A stretch of 64,000 bases of DNA, taken from an uncultured Lachnospiraceae bacterium (GTDB lineage Bacteria > Bacillota > Clostridia > Lachnospirales > Lachnospiraceae). The notes under the pieces are model-generated. The model had not been told where the DNA came from, did no database searches, and saw nothing but the letters and a program-made list of their open reading frames with translations. A program made the position numbers and the translations under genes. The stretch is taken from assembly GCA_900317505.1 (NCBI GenBank), contig ONHB01000003.1, positions 98,011 to 162,010 on the forward strand. Direction: 5' to 3'. Each line of letters opens with the position of its first letter. Within the stretch, counting starts at the first letter, position 1. This document shows, piece by piece, positions 36,408 through 47,145 of this stretch.

Positions 36408-39400
36408 CTAGTCTTCTTGAGCTACCCCTTGCTCAATTATATTTTCGTCTACCACAATAACCAGCTCAGACAGAGCACGGGTATATGCGATATACTTTTC
36501 ATTCTTGGTCATTTTGTTTGATACTACAAAAACCTTATCAAACTCGATGCCTTTTACTTCGTCTACATACATAAACGAAATTAAGCCATTATCGATCTTC
36601 TGTCCGATTGCATTCCTTATGTCAGCCGGCAAGATGTCAGTAACAAGATAGTTTTTCCGTCTTACGCTTCTAGGTACAAGTACAGCAATCTTTTCAGAAC
36701 CAAGCTTAAGGTCGGCCAATTCTTTCTCCAATTCGCGCCTTGGTATCTCACGCACTTTAGCCCCGTCCACACCGGTTTGCATGACATCCATCTCGAAACT
36801 AGAATTACAAAAACGCGTAATCTGGTTAGTATTTCGATAATTCTCATTAAGTTGGAACTCTTTCATCGAGAACTCTTTTTCTAATTCAGTCCAATCAGAA
36901 ATACCTCTTCCTGGCTTCAATAACTGATTTACATCACCATATACATTAAATACAACATCCTTTTGATTGAGTAAATATATAAGGCGATACTCATTTATTG
37001 ACATATCTTGGCCTTCATCAACACATATAAAATGTGCTGTGCCTGGTAATTTGTCATAGAATTTTATGCAGAAAAGAATAGCTGCATATAAATCATATCT
37101 ATGGGTTCCCTTATTAACCTTTACCTTATTTGCCTCTTTGAAAGCAGATACTGCTTGTTCAAAAACCTTCGTAAACGTCTCGAACTCCGAATACTCTGTT
37201 GCTTTAACCATAAGATAGTTTAAAGCCTTTTTAACTTCCTCAGAATACCGTGTTTCCGCAACGTTCTCGTACTGGTTCTTTTGTTCAACAATTTCTACTT
37301 CTAATTCACCAATCTGAGCTCTTAACTCCGGTAATTCATTTTTGCAACGCTCATAATACCGTATTTCATCACGAACATCAGGAATTATAAGCATAGTTTT
37401 CCTCATCCATTCAAGAATCTCTTCTTCAGATTTACCCTCAGTTTTGTTTTCAAGCAATGGTCGAGCTTCCTCTATTTTAAGCTGCTCTGATTTAATCTTC
37501 CTTTCTGCTTTGTCAGATGTCTTTTTTAATTCAGCAAGCTTCTCTCGTTTTCCAAACGGAAAAAACTGTCTTTCAACACGACTTGTTTCTTCTGCTGCAT
37601 TGTTGATGATTGTCTGCTGCTCTTCGATTGAATGCTGAAGACTCGACATATAACTTCCTAATTTTGTATATACCTTCGGTATTACTTCTGTAATTGCCGT
37701 TTCTGCTAAATGTTCAACCTTTGGTATACGTTCTTGTGCTTCCCTAAGCTTCTTTTCAGTATTCTTATACAGTTCCTCTGCTTCGTTTATTTCCCTATCC
37801 TTGGTTTCTACCTTAAGAGAAATGCGTCTGATTGCGTGGTTTATCACTGGTAAAAATTCGCTATCAGTATTCCCAAAATATGTTGGATAATCTTCAGAGA
37901 GTCCCTCACACAACCCCTTAAGCATAGCAAAGGCATCCTGCCTGTCTTTCATAACTCTTTCATAAGCAGAATTAAAATCGTCTTTAAATGCATCTGAATA
38001 GACATAGTCCACATACGCCTGATTAACAAAAACCTCGGAAGATACAGCATTTTGAGGAACAAAACCAATAGCATAATCTTTAAGAATTTGAATATAGTAT
38101 TCCTCTACCGAGATTCTACTGATAAAGCCAATTTGTAATCCCTCAGCAAGTCCCTTTATATGTAGACTAAACTGCTCATTAGGTGTAAGTATCAATGCTT
38201 CGCCAAAATCAAACTCTGGGTGGTTATACTTAAGAGATGATAATCTATGAAGCAATACCATTGTTTTTCCTGATCCAGCGCATCCTTGGACCACAATGTT
38301 CTGACGAAACTTTTCATCTACAATAGCATTCTGATTCTCCTGAATAGTGGCTATAATATCAACAAGGTTATGCTGTTTCTTTCGTAAATTTAAAACCTTT
38401 ATTAGGAATGGATCTGTAATGCCCGATCTAAAAATAATATCCTCATCAGTTCTAAGATTTACATAACCATACAACTGCGCATTATCTATATCAAACTGCC
38501 TTGAAAGCTTTACCTTATATTTTTTACCGCCTATTTCAATGTCTATAGTTCTATAATTTGCTAACTTAGCACCGAAACCTCTATCATTAAAAGAAATAAC
38601 CCTTGTATCATCGTCTATCTGAATATCTGTTGGGCCTAAATAATATGTAAGATTATCGCCGTCACAACTTAAATCCACACGATATGTGTACGGCTTAGGT
38701 TTATAGCCATTCCACTTTTCTAGGGAGTCACCATATTTCAATTCACTTCTGGCTTTACCAAAATGTAGACCGCCATCATCATATCCGCCCTTAATTGTTT
38801 CATAAGGATTCACATAATCATCGGCTTTATATATTTCTTCTGTTTTTCTATTTAAATCACCTTCAAGATCCGCTAAGTGCTTTTTCTCTAAGTCAAAGAC
38901 TTCCCCTGAAGTAATCTGGTAATCGTCACCTTCTAGGTCACTAATAATAGTTACTTCAGGTCTTCCAAGAGGATAAATTACTTTATAATCTTCCTCTGAC
39001 ATGTAGTATTTTTGACACTGAGCACAGTATCCGGCCAAACATAAATAGTTCTTTCTGCCATCTCTTTTCTGATTAACAGAAAATACGACCATAACTTCTT
39101 CAGTATCATGCTCCAGCAGATTACAGTAAATAGAATCCGATACAACAACCGTATCTGATTCATCTAACATATAAAAATCATATGAGTTCTTGAAAGAAAA
39201 CTCCTTACGTTTTCCGTTTTCAACAAAATAATCTGGCTTGAGGTCAGTTTTAGGTTTTTGCTTCTCTTTCCTTATCTTCGGAGTTAATGGTTCGATTTTT
39301 GGCATAGGTATTCCTACCTCTGCACACATATCCTCAATATCCAGTGCTTTGGTTCTCCGAAGCATTGTTTTATTGCATTTTTCGCAAAAACACGCATTGA

Positions 39401-40154
39401 ACTTTACAGTCTTATTTCCATGTACAATAGCATAGGGATATTCTTCAATCCGTTCATTATGAATAGGGCAAACAGGGTTTTCTTCTATCCAAACATCCGG
39501 TACATAGATACACTCATCCTCTCCCAATTCTATTTCTGACATCTGACTGCGAACAAATGCATCCGTCTCTTCCAATGAGTAAACATGCGCTGTTTTGTTT
39601 ACCAAAGATAGCTTTTCTTCAATTCCGTCAGCTCGCCCTTGCAGCACATAAAGCCTATTACAATCACAACAAAATCTAGGGGTAATACCATATGTTGCCA
39701 TTAAGCCAGGACGCTTATCACTAGGAATTGAATATGAAATCTGCAGGTGTTCGAAAGGCCTTCTATGAATTTTACACTTTTCTTGGCCTTCTCTTATAGT
39801 AAGCAATTCCAACGGATCTAATTCAGTCTTAACTAACTCACGCAGATTTTTTCCATCGTATATGTTTTTAGAAATCTCACTCAAATCAATATGAGGAACA
39901 TCTTCTTCAAAATCCTGATTGGAAAAAAACTCACTTTCCTCGTCAGCCTCTTCTTCAGTTTTCTCAGAAATAGTTGAAGATATCTGTGATGATGTTTCTT
40001 TATATCCTAAGGCGGCTGCTAAATCAGGTCTAAGATCGCTTATTCTTTGTTTTTCAATATTGTTGAGGTCGTCAAAATAATTAATGAACTCTTCCGGAAT
40101 TTCATTAATATCAATACGCTCTATATCCTTTTGAGTAAAGAGATTTAAAGCCAC
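36408..40154 (-). CDS. UvrD/Rep-type superfamily I helicase with N-terminal zinc clusters
   Basis: 1248 residues from a GTG at 40154, chosen because GGGAGG lies seven bases ahead. Residues about 90-420 contain at least four Cys/His clusters (CKIHRRPFEH, FCCDCNRLY, CPIHNERIEEY, CFCEKCNKT, CAQCQKYY), which look like zinc ribbons. The helicase part has Walker A VVQGCAGSGKTMVLLHRL (about 640), an inserted coiled coil (about 780-960), Walker B CVDEGQDMS, motif III VFNVYGDVNQ, motif IV NENYRNTNQI and VDEVKGIEFDKVFVV, and ends with YTRALSELVIV. No nuclease domain is visible. It probably unwinds or translocates on DNA or RNA in the defence complex. Confidence 0.8.
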   Translation of the reverse strand: MALNLFTQKDIERIDINEIPEEFINYFDDLNNIEKQRISDLRPDLAAALGYKETSSQISSTISEKTEEEADEESEFFSNQDFEEDVPHIDLSEISKNIYDGKNLRELVKTELDPLELLTIREGQEKCKIHRRPFEHLQISYSIPSDKRPGLMATYGITPRFCCDCNRLYVLQGRADGIEEKLSLVNKTAHVYSLEETDAFVRSQMSEIELGEDECIYVPDVWIEENPVCPIHNERIEEYPYAIVHGNKTVKFNACFCEKCNKTMLRRTKALDIEDMCAEVGIPMPKIEPLTPKIRKEKQKPKTDLKPDYFVENGKRKEFSFKNSYDFYMLDESDTVVVSDSIYCNLLEHDTEEVMVVFSVNQKRDGRKNYLCLAGYCAQCQKYYMSEEDYKVIYPLGRPEVTIISDLEGDDYQITSGEVFDLEKKHLADLEGDLNRKTEEIYKADDYVNPYETIKGGYDDGGLHFGKARSELKYGDSLEKWNGYKPKPYTYRVDLSCDGDNLTYYLGPTDIQIDDDTRVISFNDRGFGAKLANYRTIDIEIGGKKYKVKLSRQFDIDNAQLYGYVNLRTDEDIIFRSGITDPFLIKVLNLRKKQHNLVDIIATIQENQNAIVDEKFRQNIVVQGCAGSGKTMVLLHRLSSLKYNHPEFDFGEALILTPNEQFSLHIKGLAEGLQIGFISRISVEEYYIQILKDYAIGFVPQNAVSSEVFVNQAYVDYVYSDAFKDDFNSAYERVMKDRQDAFAMLKGLCEGLSEDYPTYFGNTDSEFLPVINHAIRRISLKVETKDREINEAEELYKNTEKKLREAQERIPKVEHLAETAITEVIPKVYTKLGSYMSSLQHSIEEQQTIINNAAEETSRVERQFFPFGKREKLAELKKTSDKAERKIKSEQLKIEEARPLLENKTEGKSEEEILEWMRKTMLIIPDVRDEIRYYERCKNELPELRAQIGELEVEIVEQKNQYENVAETRYSEEVKKALNYLMVKATEYSEFETFTKVFEQAVSAFKEANKVKVNKGTHRYDLYAAILFCIKFYDKLPGTAHFICVDEGQDMSINEYRLIYLLNQKDVVFNVYGDVNQLLKPGRGISDWTELEKEFSMKEFQLNENYRNTNQITRFCNSSFEMDVMQTGVDGAKVREIPRRELEKELADLKLGSEKIAVLVPRSVRRKNYLVTDILPADIRNAIGQKIDNGLISFMYVDEVKGIEFDKVFVVSNKMTKNEKYIAYTRALSELVIVVDENIIEQGVAQED

Positions 40155-40167
40155 TCTCTCGCCTCCC

Positions 40168-43100
40168 TTATTCTGACTTTGTAAACACCTCAAATGCCTT
40201 CTTCAATGCAAGGAAATGCCTTGGTGAATACCTTATAGTTCGAGTTTTACCTTGAGGTAACTCGATATCAATACCAATTGCTTCATCTGAGTCTGGTTCT
40301 ACCTCAGTGTTCATTACTTGATCATATATATCAGAGATTCTTTTTGAACAATAGTTGTACTCTGCTGCACAGTTAGGGCATAAGCACAAAGAGTTCCACC
40401 CTAAGCCAAGACTTCCGGACAAATTATCAAACATCGTACTCGGCTTAATAATGTTTATAGCTTCAAAGTACGGCTCATTGTTCCATTTAGTAATCTTCTT
40501 TACACATATCTGACATCTGCCATCATATTCTGCCTGCAGAAAAGCTCGTTCATTAGGGTCACATTCCCTTCTGGTAAAGTATGCTCCTCGTGTCACTTTA
40601 ATCTGTTCGCCTAATGACGCCGTTAATTCTTCTTCCAGTTTTTGAGTTCGTTTTTCAAGCGCCTTCGCAGAAATCGGATTAACTTCTAATCCACCATTGT
40701 CCTCTTCTGGTTTTTCGCCTTTTTGATTTTTATCACCATTTTTTAGGCGCTCTTCTAAACTTCCTTTCTTAGCAGCCTGTGCTTCAAGCTTAGCTTCACT
40801 CTTTGCTTTCTGCTTTGCTAACTTAAGAAATTCCGTCGGATCAGACATCATCTGCTTTACTAAAGCAAGATCGCCTTTGTCATCAAACATTGATTCTAAG
40901 TAATCGAATAATGCATTCTTGACTTCCTTAAAGGGAATCATTGCCATTAGTCGCTTTGCCGGCTCATATCCCTTAATCAAATCTTCCCGGTCAACATCGA
41001 TTGGGCTTTGAGGATTCGGATTACCATTGATATAAACCCACTTTTCATAGCACAACTGTAAACCAAGCATTGAATAAGCCATCGAGCTATCAACATTTTT
41101 CCCAGAAAAGTTCTGATCGTCTGCACCTACAAGTTCTCCCTGGATATCAAACTTGGTAGTGTACATATTAACGAAACGGGCAATCTTCATTGATTTTTCC
41201 GGAGTCATATCCTTAAACACTTCCGGAAATCCCTCAAAATTAAATGACCAGTCAAACTTCTTCGAGATATAGTATTTTGACATTACCTTAGCTCGAAGAT
41301 CCGAAGCAGCCTGTGATCCACAATATTTTCCTAAAGCCCTTAAGTATGCTTCTTTGGTTGTTTGTTCAATTCTTACACCTAATGAACAACCAATTTTCTT
41401 AAAGAAGTCCTCATCCAGCCTAATTGTCATCACAGTATCATCAAAATAACTGGACGCCAAATACTTGATATCTACAATTCCTCTTATCAGATCATAACCA
41501 GACCTAACATCGCCAGATCTTATATATAATTCAGACGGTCTATACCATTCTTTTCCATCGGTTACAATATACCTTTCTGCCACCTGTTCTAAGATGAGGG
41601 GATTCATGGAAATGGCATCTTTTATTTCTTTTAAATCCTCTATATTTTCCCTGATATGATCATCCGATTTAAATGCAACGTTCTTGGTTGTATATTTAGG
41701 CAGTATCTTGTCTATCGTCTCGCGTTCAAGATCATAATTAGGAATACCTAAAGCTCTTTCATAAAAGCTTCGAATAGTATCATTATTTCTAAACGCTTCA
41801 AGTATTTTCAGCTTACAAACCGCTGGATTGTTCAGATAAACCTGCAGCTTACCGTCTTTCCTTGCACAAATATGCTCACCATTTGACAACCTAACAAACG
41901 GTATCTCAGATACATCAATATAGTGACTGCTCTGTTGTGACGAACGTCTAATACAGAAACTTTCAATGTTTCCCATTAAGCGCTCTGTCCACACTAAATC
42001 TTTCTCTTTTAAATAAGATGCGGTCATCTTTAATACGAGATGTCGCCATTCATATGTTTTAAAATCAAAATTATCATCTAAGAATGACTTAAAAGCTCCA
42101 TACTCTTTGGTTGATATTTCCTTAGATAACCAGAAAATTTTTCTGTTTCCAATGAGTCGCTGAAGGTCGGTGTCGCTAAACACATTAACGATACCCATAT
42201 TCTCAGGAACACAGATTTCATCGATGCTTTTATAAACACCATCTTCATTGGTAGGAAGCAAAGGTTCTCCATCACGAATAATATCTATACTATTCTGATA
42301 AATAGCTCTTAAGATATCTGTTTCTTCATACTCATAAATTGGATATACTTTGTTTAACCCAGCAAAGGTTAGATAACCGTTGTTTCGAAGCCAAATAAAA
42401 GCATAAGTAATCAACTTGCAAATATTCTTCACAAGTTTGATATTATGACCGCCAAACTCTGCGCCTTCCTTGAAATTATCTCTTGCCGGTGTTGTGTCAA
42501 AAGGTGCGTGTATATAAAAACTTTGATGAGCCTCTTTAGCTGTTGGAAAGAACGCGAAAATCTTGCTATTCTTTACTTCAATCAACTCTTTTCCTACAGT
42601 CTTAAAGATAATGGCACATGCTTCTTTTTCTCCATCTGTAAAGAAAAGATAATTCTGTTCCTCCTCCCGACTTGTTTTTAATGCAGTATTTGTGTAGGAA
42701 GTCATTATATTAAGATCAAAAACATTACCTGTCTTATCTTTAGGTCCCTTCTCTTTGCTAATGCAAATAATCTCAGGATATCCGTCGATTGAAGTCTCTA
42801 CTTCTGCTATAGAATCCAGCATAAGGATACTTTCAGCCGTAATTTTCCTAGTTAATGCTTCTTTAATCTCAGAATATGCTACCTCTTTGGTTACAGAATC
42901 CTTGTCAAAAGGAAGCACCAAACATGTTTCTTCCTCAGCTAACTCCGGCTTCTTTTTAATTTCATAAGGATTAAGATAATCCTCTATTTTAAAACTGTAC
43001 TTACCCGAATAGATCTCTGGAGTCAGTGTATAGCCATATACCGCTTTAAAACCAATTCCAAAATGTCCAATTCTAGTTCCATCTTCTTTAGTACCATCAG

Positions 43101-43344
43101 CAATACCGCAGACACCAACTATATCTCTCTCATTAAAAGGTCGCCCATTATGGAATATCTCAAATCTATCTTTATGAAGAACGAACCTTATGTATGTTGC
43201 TCCAGCATCTTCTGCATTCTGAAGGACTTCATAAATAAAGTGGGTTCTATCACTGTACTGATTAATAATGATAGGAATATAACTGGATACCCTAGTTCCG
43301 TATTTAACTATATTTTCTTCTCGAACTTGATTAAAAAAATCCAT
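40168..43344 (-). CDS. Sacsin/HSP90-like ATPase with C-terminal zinc-finger module
   Basis: 1058 residues. The N-terminal 200 residues are a GHKL ATPase of the sacsin type: FIYEVLQNAEDAGA (Mg-binding Asn43), FEIFHNGRPF and RIGHFGIGFKAVYG (nucleotide lid). A long alpha-beta region follows without recognisable motif. After a Lys/Glu-rich linker (about 850-900) the last 150 residues carry CQICVKKI...AINIIKP...LCLCPNCAAEYNYC, an HNH-like arrangement whose catalytic His is replaced or displaced. Sacsin-type ATPases occur in several defence islands, where their job is not settled. It follows the SNF2 gene after 46 bases. Confidence 0.78.
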   Translation of the reverse strand: MDFFNQVREENIVKYGTRVSSYIPIIINQYSDRTHFIYEVLQNAEDAGATYIRFVLHKDRFEIFHNGRPFNERDIVGVCGIADGTKEDGTRIGHFGIGFKAVYGYTLTPEIYSGKYSFKIEDYLNPYEIKKKPELAEEETCLVLPFDKDSVTKEVAYSEIKEALTRKITAESILMLDSIAEVETSIDGYPEIICISKEKGPKDKTGNVFDLNIMTSYTNTALKTSREEEQNYLFFTDGEKEACAIIFKTVGKELIEVKNSKIFAFFPTAKEAHQSFYIHAPFDTTPARDNFKEGAEFGGHNIKLVKNICKLITYAFIWLRNNGYLTFAGLNKVYPIYEYEETDILRAIYQNSIDIIRDGEPLLPTNEDGVYKSIDEICVPENMGIVNVFSDTDLQRLIGNRKIFWLSKEISTKEYGAFKSFLDDNFDFKTYEWRHLVLKMTASYLKEKDLVWTERLMGNIESFCIRRSSQQSSHYIDVSEIPFVRLSNGEHICARKDGKLQVYLNNPAVCKLKILEAFRNNDTIRSFYERALGIPNYDLERETIDKILPKYTTKNVAFKSDDHIRENIEDLKEIKDAISMNPLILEQVAERYIVTDGKEWYRPSELYIRSGDVRSGYDLIRGIVDIKYLASSYFDDTVMTIRLDEDFFKKIGCSLGVRIEQTTKEAYLRALGKYCGSQAASDLRAKVMSKYYISKKFDWSFNFEGFPEVFKDMTPEKSMKIARFVNMYTTKFDIQGELVGADDQNFSGKNVDSSMAYSMLGLQLCYEKWVYINGNPNPQSPIDVDREDLIKGYEPAKRLMAMIPFKEVKNALFDYLESMFDDKGDLALVKQMMSDPTEFLKLAKQKAKSEAKLEAQAAKKGSLEERLKNGDKNQKGEKPEEDNGGLEVNPISAKALEKRTQKLEEELTASLGEQIKVTRGAYFTRRECDPNERAFLQAEYDGRCQICVKKITKWNNEPYFEAINIIKPSTMFDNLSGSLGLGWNSLCLCPNCAAEYNYCSKRISDIYDQVMNTEVEPDSDEAIGIDIELPQGKTRTIRYSPRHFLALKKAFEVFTKSE

Positions 43345-43390
43345 CTTAACTCTCCTATCTTAATTAACGTACACAGCTCAAATACGGCTT

Positions 43391-46300
43391 CTACGTCTCT
43401 ATTTGGAGTATTCCATATGCTAATAACTCGAATAATATATCTGCTTCTTCCTTTGCCTGTTGGAGCTCAGCAAAATGTCTTTCATAATCAGCCAAGGCCA
43501 CATTAAGCTTTCCTTCAGTCAATTTAATCGAAACATCATTCTTGGCATTTTTGAGCTGATCCTTCAATGCACCAACTCTCGCGCTATGACTTGTGTAAAG
43601 GCTTGCTTCCTTGTACTTTATTCTCTCAAGTGTTTTTCTCTTATGCTCAGCTAGTTCACCTTCCCAAATGTCATGATGAATAGCTTCTATTCTTTCCCAG
43701 GCAGAAGAATCAACGTTTGCCGTATGATCTGCTGGCTTGCTGTCCTTCAATAATTCAAACAGAATTTGATTAAGGTCTTCATTTTCAGATATAGTTTTTA
43801 TATCAATATCTGTTTTGTCGCCAACCATCTTCCACTGATAGACCGCAAACGGATACTCACCGGGAGTAAATCGATCAGTTTTTACAGTCAATTTGGTGAC
43901 ATGTTTACCCTTGCTTTGCAGATAATCAGCTGCTTGCTTAACTAAAGGATGTGTAAGTGTAATGAGTTGCGCGTCTTTATTACTCTTGCTACTTTCTACA
44001 TCAAAAGTAATAGTCCAGAACTGATCTGCGCCCTTAAGGAACTTTTCATAATTCCTATGGATCTCATTCTTCTTGTATTTATGCCGCTTTAAGTCATCCA
44101 GTAAAATTGTTCTGGCTTCCTGGGAAAGTCTAAGAGTCTTTATCTCCTTTTCTCCAAGAATAAACTCGCTATCTTTTCCAAGAATTTCCGACAGAAACTC
44201 CACTATCAAATTCTGAATCATTTCGGAAGAAAGCCAGAAATTAGTCGCCTCTTCTAATTCTTTATCAAATGCATCCTTGCTCACTCTTATTCCAAACAAG
44301 TCTCTTTGCTTTTCTTCAAGTTCTTCCTGTTCCTTGATAAATCTGACCTTGTTATCAGTCATCTGTTGAAGTTTCTTTCGCCTATCTTCTTCGCTCATCT
44401 CAAAGTCAGAAGCGATATCCTTCAGCTCTTTTGTTACTTCACCAAGAATCTCCTCACAGTCACCTACTGATGCTTGAAATACGCCCACGCGCATTAAGCA
44501 TCGCTCATAAATATCAGCATCTACTGTATTAGGTGTAATCAAGTTATAAATATTTACTTTAGGGCTCTTCTGTCCGGTTCTGTCTATACGACCAATTCTC
44601 TGTTCAACCCTCATCGGATTCCAAGGCAAATCATAGTTAATCATGCAATCACAAAACTGATAATCTAGGCCTTCGGTTCCGACTTCTGAAAACAGCATAA
44701 TATCTAAAGCATTCTTGTCTTCTGGATTAGTGATTGATGGATCAAATCTTTCTCTCAGGAGTAACCTATCATTATCAGATACTCCTCCATGAATCATTCC
44801 CACTCTAAATCCAGCATCCACAAGTTTTTCATACAAGTAACTTAATGTATGTCTAAAACTACTAAAAATCATAATTTTTTGCTGTTGGGTTGCCTGCTTT
44901 TCTCTAACAACCTTCAGCATAGCATCGAACTTTGGATCATCTTTTGGCAGTTTTTCAGCCAACTCAATAATTTGATTAATTCTATCCCGCATTAACAAGC
45001 TATCGTCTTTCCCATCTTCCAATAAAGAATCAAGAAAATCCTCTTCTTCCATTAGCTCAAAAACATGCTTAAAAAGCATATCCTTTAGTAATGGAACCAA
45101 ACCAAATAGACAGCTCGCCGTCTGCCTCCTTATGGTTGTCATCATAAACTTGGTATTATCGGTAGAGTGAATCTGAGATAACATCTCATGCGTAATCTGC
45201 AAGATTGTATCGTGCAATTCTCTCTGTGCCGGTGTGAAATCAACTGTAACAGTATGCGGGTCTCTTACAGTAAACTCACCAATGTCTCTTCTTCTGGTTC
45301 TGCTTATTATATTTGAGAATGTATGTAGCCCCTCAATATCTGATATGAGCTGAACCGTATCTTCATGTGATATAGAAGTTGATTCAAGCAATTCCTTGAT
45401 ACGTGCAACTTCCGGATTTCCTGTATATACCTTTCTTCCCCAAGATGTATTACAAGCTTGATTAATCTGTTCAAGTGCTTCTTTCTGCCATCCAGTTCCT
45501 CTTCCACGCACTAACATAGCAGCCTGGTTAATAAACAAATTAGGCTCTGCCATCTCATGAAAAGCATTTTTATCTATTACATAGTCAGGGCGTAATAGAT
45601 TTAAAAGCACAAATAGATCATCATATTCAAGCTGCACCGGGGTAGCAGTTAAGAATAACACCGCCTCTGCATTGTCGACGAAACGGCTAACTGCCTTATA
45701 TGCAAATGTATCAGTATTTCTAATATGATGAGCCTCATCAACAATCACTAAATCAAATTTTGGAGGATCTACATTCATTAATCCACGCTGATCTCTCCGT
45801 CCATTTTCTACGCCATAGATATTGTTCTTATCAAATAGCGAATAAGGCATAACCACTTTATTACTGTTAGAAGGCCATTCCCCCTCCATATAGAGTTCAT
45901 TTATGCAGTACCTTAGCTTCTCTCCATCAACAGCAACAAATTCTTCATCGAAACGCTTCATTTCCTTTTCCCATTTTCGCTCAGTAATAAGCGGTCTTGG
46001 GCAAATAATAAGTACGGAGTTGATATTTCTTCTTGCTTCAAGTTCCTTTAAGATAAGGCCTGCTTCAATTGTTTTACCAACACCTACGCCATCTGCAATT
46101 AGTAATCTTGGTCTATCTGATCTGATAAACTTCAAAACTGGTCTGAACTGATGCGGTATCAAATCAATTCGTGCAGTGTTTAGAGAATACAATGATGATA
46201 AAGAAGGATTTCTAATCAGAGAAGCGGTAAGACCTGCATGAAACCTCTTTCCGTCCACCTCTTCTATTGACTCTTCTAGCTCTTTCGCTTCAATCTGAGA

Positions 46301-46444
46301 CTCATAATATGTCTGCATCCCGAGCGAATTTGTAAAGACCTGGTACCGTGTCTCAGAAGAGCCTTCCAAGACAGCTATAACAGCTCCTTCAACAGATCTA
46401 TTCGATTTAAGTACAATCATCTGCCCCTGACTGAATTTTGCCAT
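43391..46444 (-). CDS. SNF2/RapA-type helicase, DrmD-like
   Basis: 1018 residues. Two RecA lobes of the SNF2 class: Q-type motif LIPHQFRPV, Walker A IADGVGVGKTIEAGLIL, Walker B LVIVDEAHHIRN, motif III LTATPVQLEYDDLF, and in lobe two FSEVGTEGLDYQFCDCMINYDLPWNPMRVEQRIGRIDRTGQ. The C-terminal 400 residues are helical. DISARM class 1 encodes a SNF2 protein (DrmD); position directly after the drmA-drmB-drmC block supports that name, though in canonical loci drmD precedes it. The ATG at 46444 has AAGGA nine bases ahead and follows drmC by 5 bases. Confidence 0.85.
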   Translation of the reverse strand: MAKFSQGQMIVLKSNRSVEGAVIAVLEGSSETRYQVFTNSLGMQTYYESQIEAKELEESIEEVDGKRFHAGLTASLIRNPSLSSLYSLNTARIDLIPHQFRPVLKFIRSDRPRLLIADGVGVGKTIEAGLILKELEARRNINSVLIICPRPLITERKWEKEMKRFDEEFVAVDGEKLRYCINELYMEGEWPSNSNKVVMPYSLFDKNNIYGVENGRRDQRGLMNVDPPKFDLVIVDEAHHIRNTDTFAYKAVSRFVDNAEAVLFLTATPVQLEYDDLFVLLNLLRPDYVIDKNAFHEMAEPNLFINQAAMLVRGRGTGWQKEALEQINQACNTSWGRKVYTGNPEVARIKELLESTSISHEDTVQLISDIEGLHTFSNIISRTRRRDIGEFTVRDPHTVTVDFTPAQRELHDTILQITHEMLSQIHSTDNTKFMMTTIRRQTASCLFGLVPLLKDMLFKHVFELMEEEDFLDSLLEDGKDDSLLMRDRINQIIELAEKLPKDDPKFDAMLKVVREKQATQQQKIMIFSSFRHTLSYLYEKLVDAGFRVGMIHGGVSDNDRLLLRERFDPSITNPEDKNALDIMLFSEVGTEGLDYQFCDCMINYDLPWNPMRVEQRIGRIDRTGQKSPKVNIYNLITPNTVDADIYERCLMRVGVFQASVGDCEEILGEVTKELKDIASDFEMSEEDRRKKLQQMTDNKVRFIKEQEELEEKQRDLFGIRVSKDAFDKELEEATNFWLSSEMIQNLIVEFLSEILGKDSEFILGEKEIKTLRLSQEARTILLDDLKRHKYKKNEIHRNYEKFLKGADQFWTITFDVESSKSNKDAQLITLTHPLVKQAADYLQSKGKHVTKLTVKTDRFTPGEYPFAVYQWKMVGDKTDIDIKTISENEDLNQILFELLKDSKPADHTANVDSSAWERIEAIHHDIWEGELAEHKRKTLERIKYKEASLYTSHSARVGALKDQLKNAKNDVSIKLTEGKLNVALADYERHFAELQQAKEEADILFELLAYGILQIET

Positions 46445-46449
46445 TGATA

Positions 46450-47145
46450 TCAATCCTTCCGTAGTTCTTTAAATACCTTCATTCCGACCATTTCTTTTAG
46501 TAAAGATTCCACTTGCTTTGCTTTGTCCTCTGAAACTAAGCGGATACCCATTTCAACATTTCCCTGCATACCGTGATATGAAAGATTTGCAGAGGATACT
46601 AAAAGCTCTTTTTCATCAACTACAATAGTTTTTGCGTGTAAGGCTGCCATTTCATCGTCTTGTTTCTGATAATCAAATACTCTTAAATGCTTTGTCCGTA
46701 AATCCATCAGCCTTTTTAAATTAGTTTTATGTTTCTCATAATCATTCAAATACAACCTGACGTATATGCCCTGCTGGCTCTTTGATATGATCAGATCAAT
46801 CATCTCAGAGAAATAGTCTGATACAGAATAACCCGTTAAAGTAATACTCTTTTGCGAATCCTGAATCATATTAGTAATTACTTCATTTATTTTTCTTGCT
46901 TTAAGCTTAAATGAAATGGGCGCAGTAATGGCCAATTCAGCTTTTTCAGCCTCTTTACCACTATACACATTTACGCAAAGTCCTATAATCTGCCATATCT
47001 CCTGATCTGAAAGAGATGGAAACTCCTTTTTCAGGTTAGTTATAACAGTTCCAAACACTTTGCTATCATTTCTAACGCAAAAAGCCTCTATCGCTTGAAT
47101 GATCTCGCTTGAAATAAGTTCAAGTCTTATATTTGAATCCCACAT
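46450..47145 (-). CDS. Phospholipase-D-like protein, DrmC of DISARM
   Basis: 231 residues with one HKD motif, HAKTIVVDEKELLVSSANLS, at about 170-190, and a preceding beta strand KSITLTGYSVSDYF. A single HKD implies action as a dimer, as in PLD-family nucleases. In DISARM, DrmC is the PLD protein and is encoded next to DrmA and DrmB, exactly as here. It may be a nuclease, although in the studied DISARM it is dispensable for protection. Its start overlaps drmB by 19 bases. Confidence 0.82.
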   Translation of the reverse strand: MWDSNIRLELISSEIIQAIEAFCVRNDSKVFGTVITNLKKEFPSLSDQEIWQIIGLCVNVYSGKEAEKAELAITAPISFKLKARKINEVITNMIQDSQKSITLTGYSVSDYFSEMIDLIISKSQQGIYVRLYLNDYEKHKTNLKRLMDLRTKHLRVFDYQKQDDEMAALHAKTIVVDEKELLVSSANLSYHGMQGNVEMGIRLVSEDKAKQVESLLKEMVGMKVFKELRKD

